This document shows, one piece after another, positions 63,402 to 64,000 of a stretch of DNA of 64,000 bases. Position numbers and translations under genes: made by a program. Every line of letters starts with the position of its first letter. Position 1 is the first letter of the stretch. The stretch lies in NCBI GenBank assembly GCA_963708095.1, contig OY970182.1, forward strand, positions 4,402,001-4,466,000. Direction: 5' to 3'. The stretch is from JAJZVS01 sp963708095. GTDB lineage: Bacteria > Pseudomonadota > Alphaproteobacteria > Acetobacterales > Acetobacteraceae. The notes beneath the pieces are model-generated. The model ran no database searches. It saw only the letters and a list, made by a program, of their open reading frames with translations, and was not told the origin of the DNA.

Positions 63402-64000
63402 ATGCAGACGAATTTCACCGCTGAACAATTGCGCGACCCCGATGTCGCCGCCTCCAACCAGGTGCTGCGCACCTGCGTGCACTGCGGGTTCTGCACCGCG
63501 ACCTGCCCGACCTTCCTGCTGCTCGGCGACGAGCTCGACAGCCCGCGCGGGCGTATCTACCTGATGAAGGAGATGCTCGAATCCGGCGGCCCGGCGACCG
63601 AGAACGTGGTGCGCCACATCGACCGCTGCCTGTCGTGCCTGTCCTGCATGACCACCTGCCCGTCCGGCGTGCACTACATGCACCTGGTCGACCACGCGCG
63701 GACGCATATCGAACGCACCTATCGCCGCAAGTGGCACGATCGCCTGTTGCGCGCCGTGTTGGCTGCGGTGCTGCCGCATCCGCGCCGATTCCGCGCCGCA
63801 CTGGCGGCGGCGGGCGCCGGACGGGCGTTCGCCGGATTGCTGCCGGCGGCGCACCCGCTTGGGCGCCGGCTGCGGGCGATGCTGGCGTTGGCGCCGGCGC
63901 GGCTGCCCGCCGGCGGCGGCATCGCGCCCGGCGTCCATGCGGCCGAGGGCACGCGCAAGGGGCGGGTCGCGCTGCTTGCCGGCTGCGCGCAACAGGTGCT
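63402..64000 (+). CDS. glcF: glycolate oxidase iron-sulfur subunit GlcF, 5' part
   Basis: The first about 199 codons of GlcF, cut by the window end. It has two [4Fe-4S] motifs, CVHCGFCTATCP (about residues 26-37) and CLSCLSCMTTCP (about residues 76-87), typical of GlcF. The first CCG domain begins at RVALLAGCAQQV. It passes electrons from GlcDE to the quinone pool. Rest of the gene lies beyond base 64000. Confidence 0.95.
   Translation, partial: MQTNFTAEQLRDPDVAASNQVLRTCVHCGFCTATCPTFLLLGDELDSPRGRIYLMKEMLESGGPATENVVRHIDRCLSCLSCMTTCPSGVHYMHLVDHARTHIERTYRRKWHDRLLRAVLAAVLPHPRRFRAALAAAGAGRAFAGLLPAAHPLGRRLRAMLALAPARLPAGGGIAPGVHAAEGTRKGRVALLAGCAQQV

Overview
The window is one GC-rich bacterial chromosome segment that looks like an alphaproteobacterium of the family Acetobacteraceae (Rhodospirillales). 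Evidence: the 16S rRNA sequence, the rRNA operon order 16S-tRNA-Ile-tRNA-Ala-23S-5S-tRNA-fMet, Tol and Yej clusters of alphaproteobacterial type, a cytochrome bo3 quinol oxidase, and intergenic palindromes of a kind I associate with this family. The genus cannot be fixed by eye.

Region by region. 1-9085: the S10/spc ribosomal protein cluster from the 3' end of rplB through rplO, then secY and adk, all on the + strand and mostly with overlapping or near-touching genes. The usual rpsM-rpsK-rpoA-rplQ continuation is absent; a flavin-dependent oxidoreductase follows instead. 9183-18307: cell-wall genes (amidase, class A PBP), prfB with its programmed +1 frameshift, an MFS exporter, a histidine phosphatase and a secreted SYLF protein. 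18308-19934: a complete IS1182-type insertion sequence with 11-bp inverted repeats and a CTAG duplication. 19985-22382: an overlapping trio (UPF0260 protein, DHDPS-type lyase/aldolase, NAD-sugar epimerase). 22379-28242: a full rRNA operon with a recognisable promoter and two boxA-like sites. 28784-35572: ruvC-ruvA-ruvB-ybgC-tolQ-tolR-tolA-tolB (no pal in view). 35669-41730 (-): a Yej-type peptide ABC importer. 41804-43614 (-): a HisN-like phosphatase and a tandem-duplicated cytochrome c. 43881-47900: kdsB, pheA, comEC. 48130-52324: HpcH/HpaI aldolase, GtrB-like glycosyltransferase, CBS protein, rhodanese and cysteine synthase. 52374-56325 (-): cyoABCD. 56951-64000: a lipoprotein, a 41-aa L36, an MFS transporter, and a glycolate oxidase operon (glcD, a decayed ClC channel remnant, glcE, a small membrane protein, the start of glcF).

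The most unusual structures are two roughly 280-bp composite palindromes (29908-30198 and 37308-37587). Each has a perfect 57-61 bp inner stem and conserved outer arms. One lies inside the ruv operon and the other inside the yej operon. The two inner stems differ from each other, yet each is perfectly self-complementary. Two smaller repeat arrays sit directly on translation starts: a 14-bp array that supplies the kdsB start codon, and a 27-bp hairpin array between ybgC and tolQ. No CRISPR array, prophage or defence island was found.
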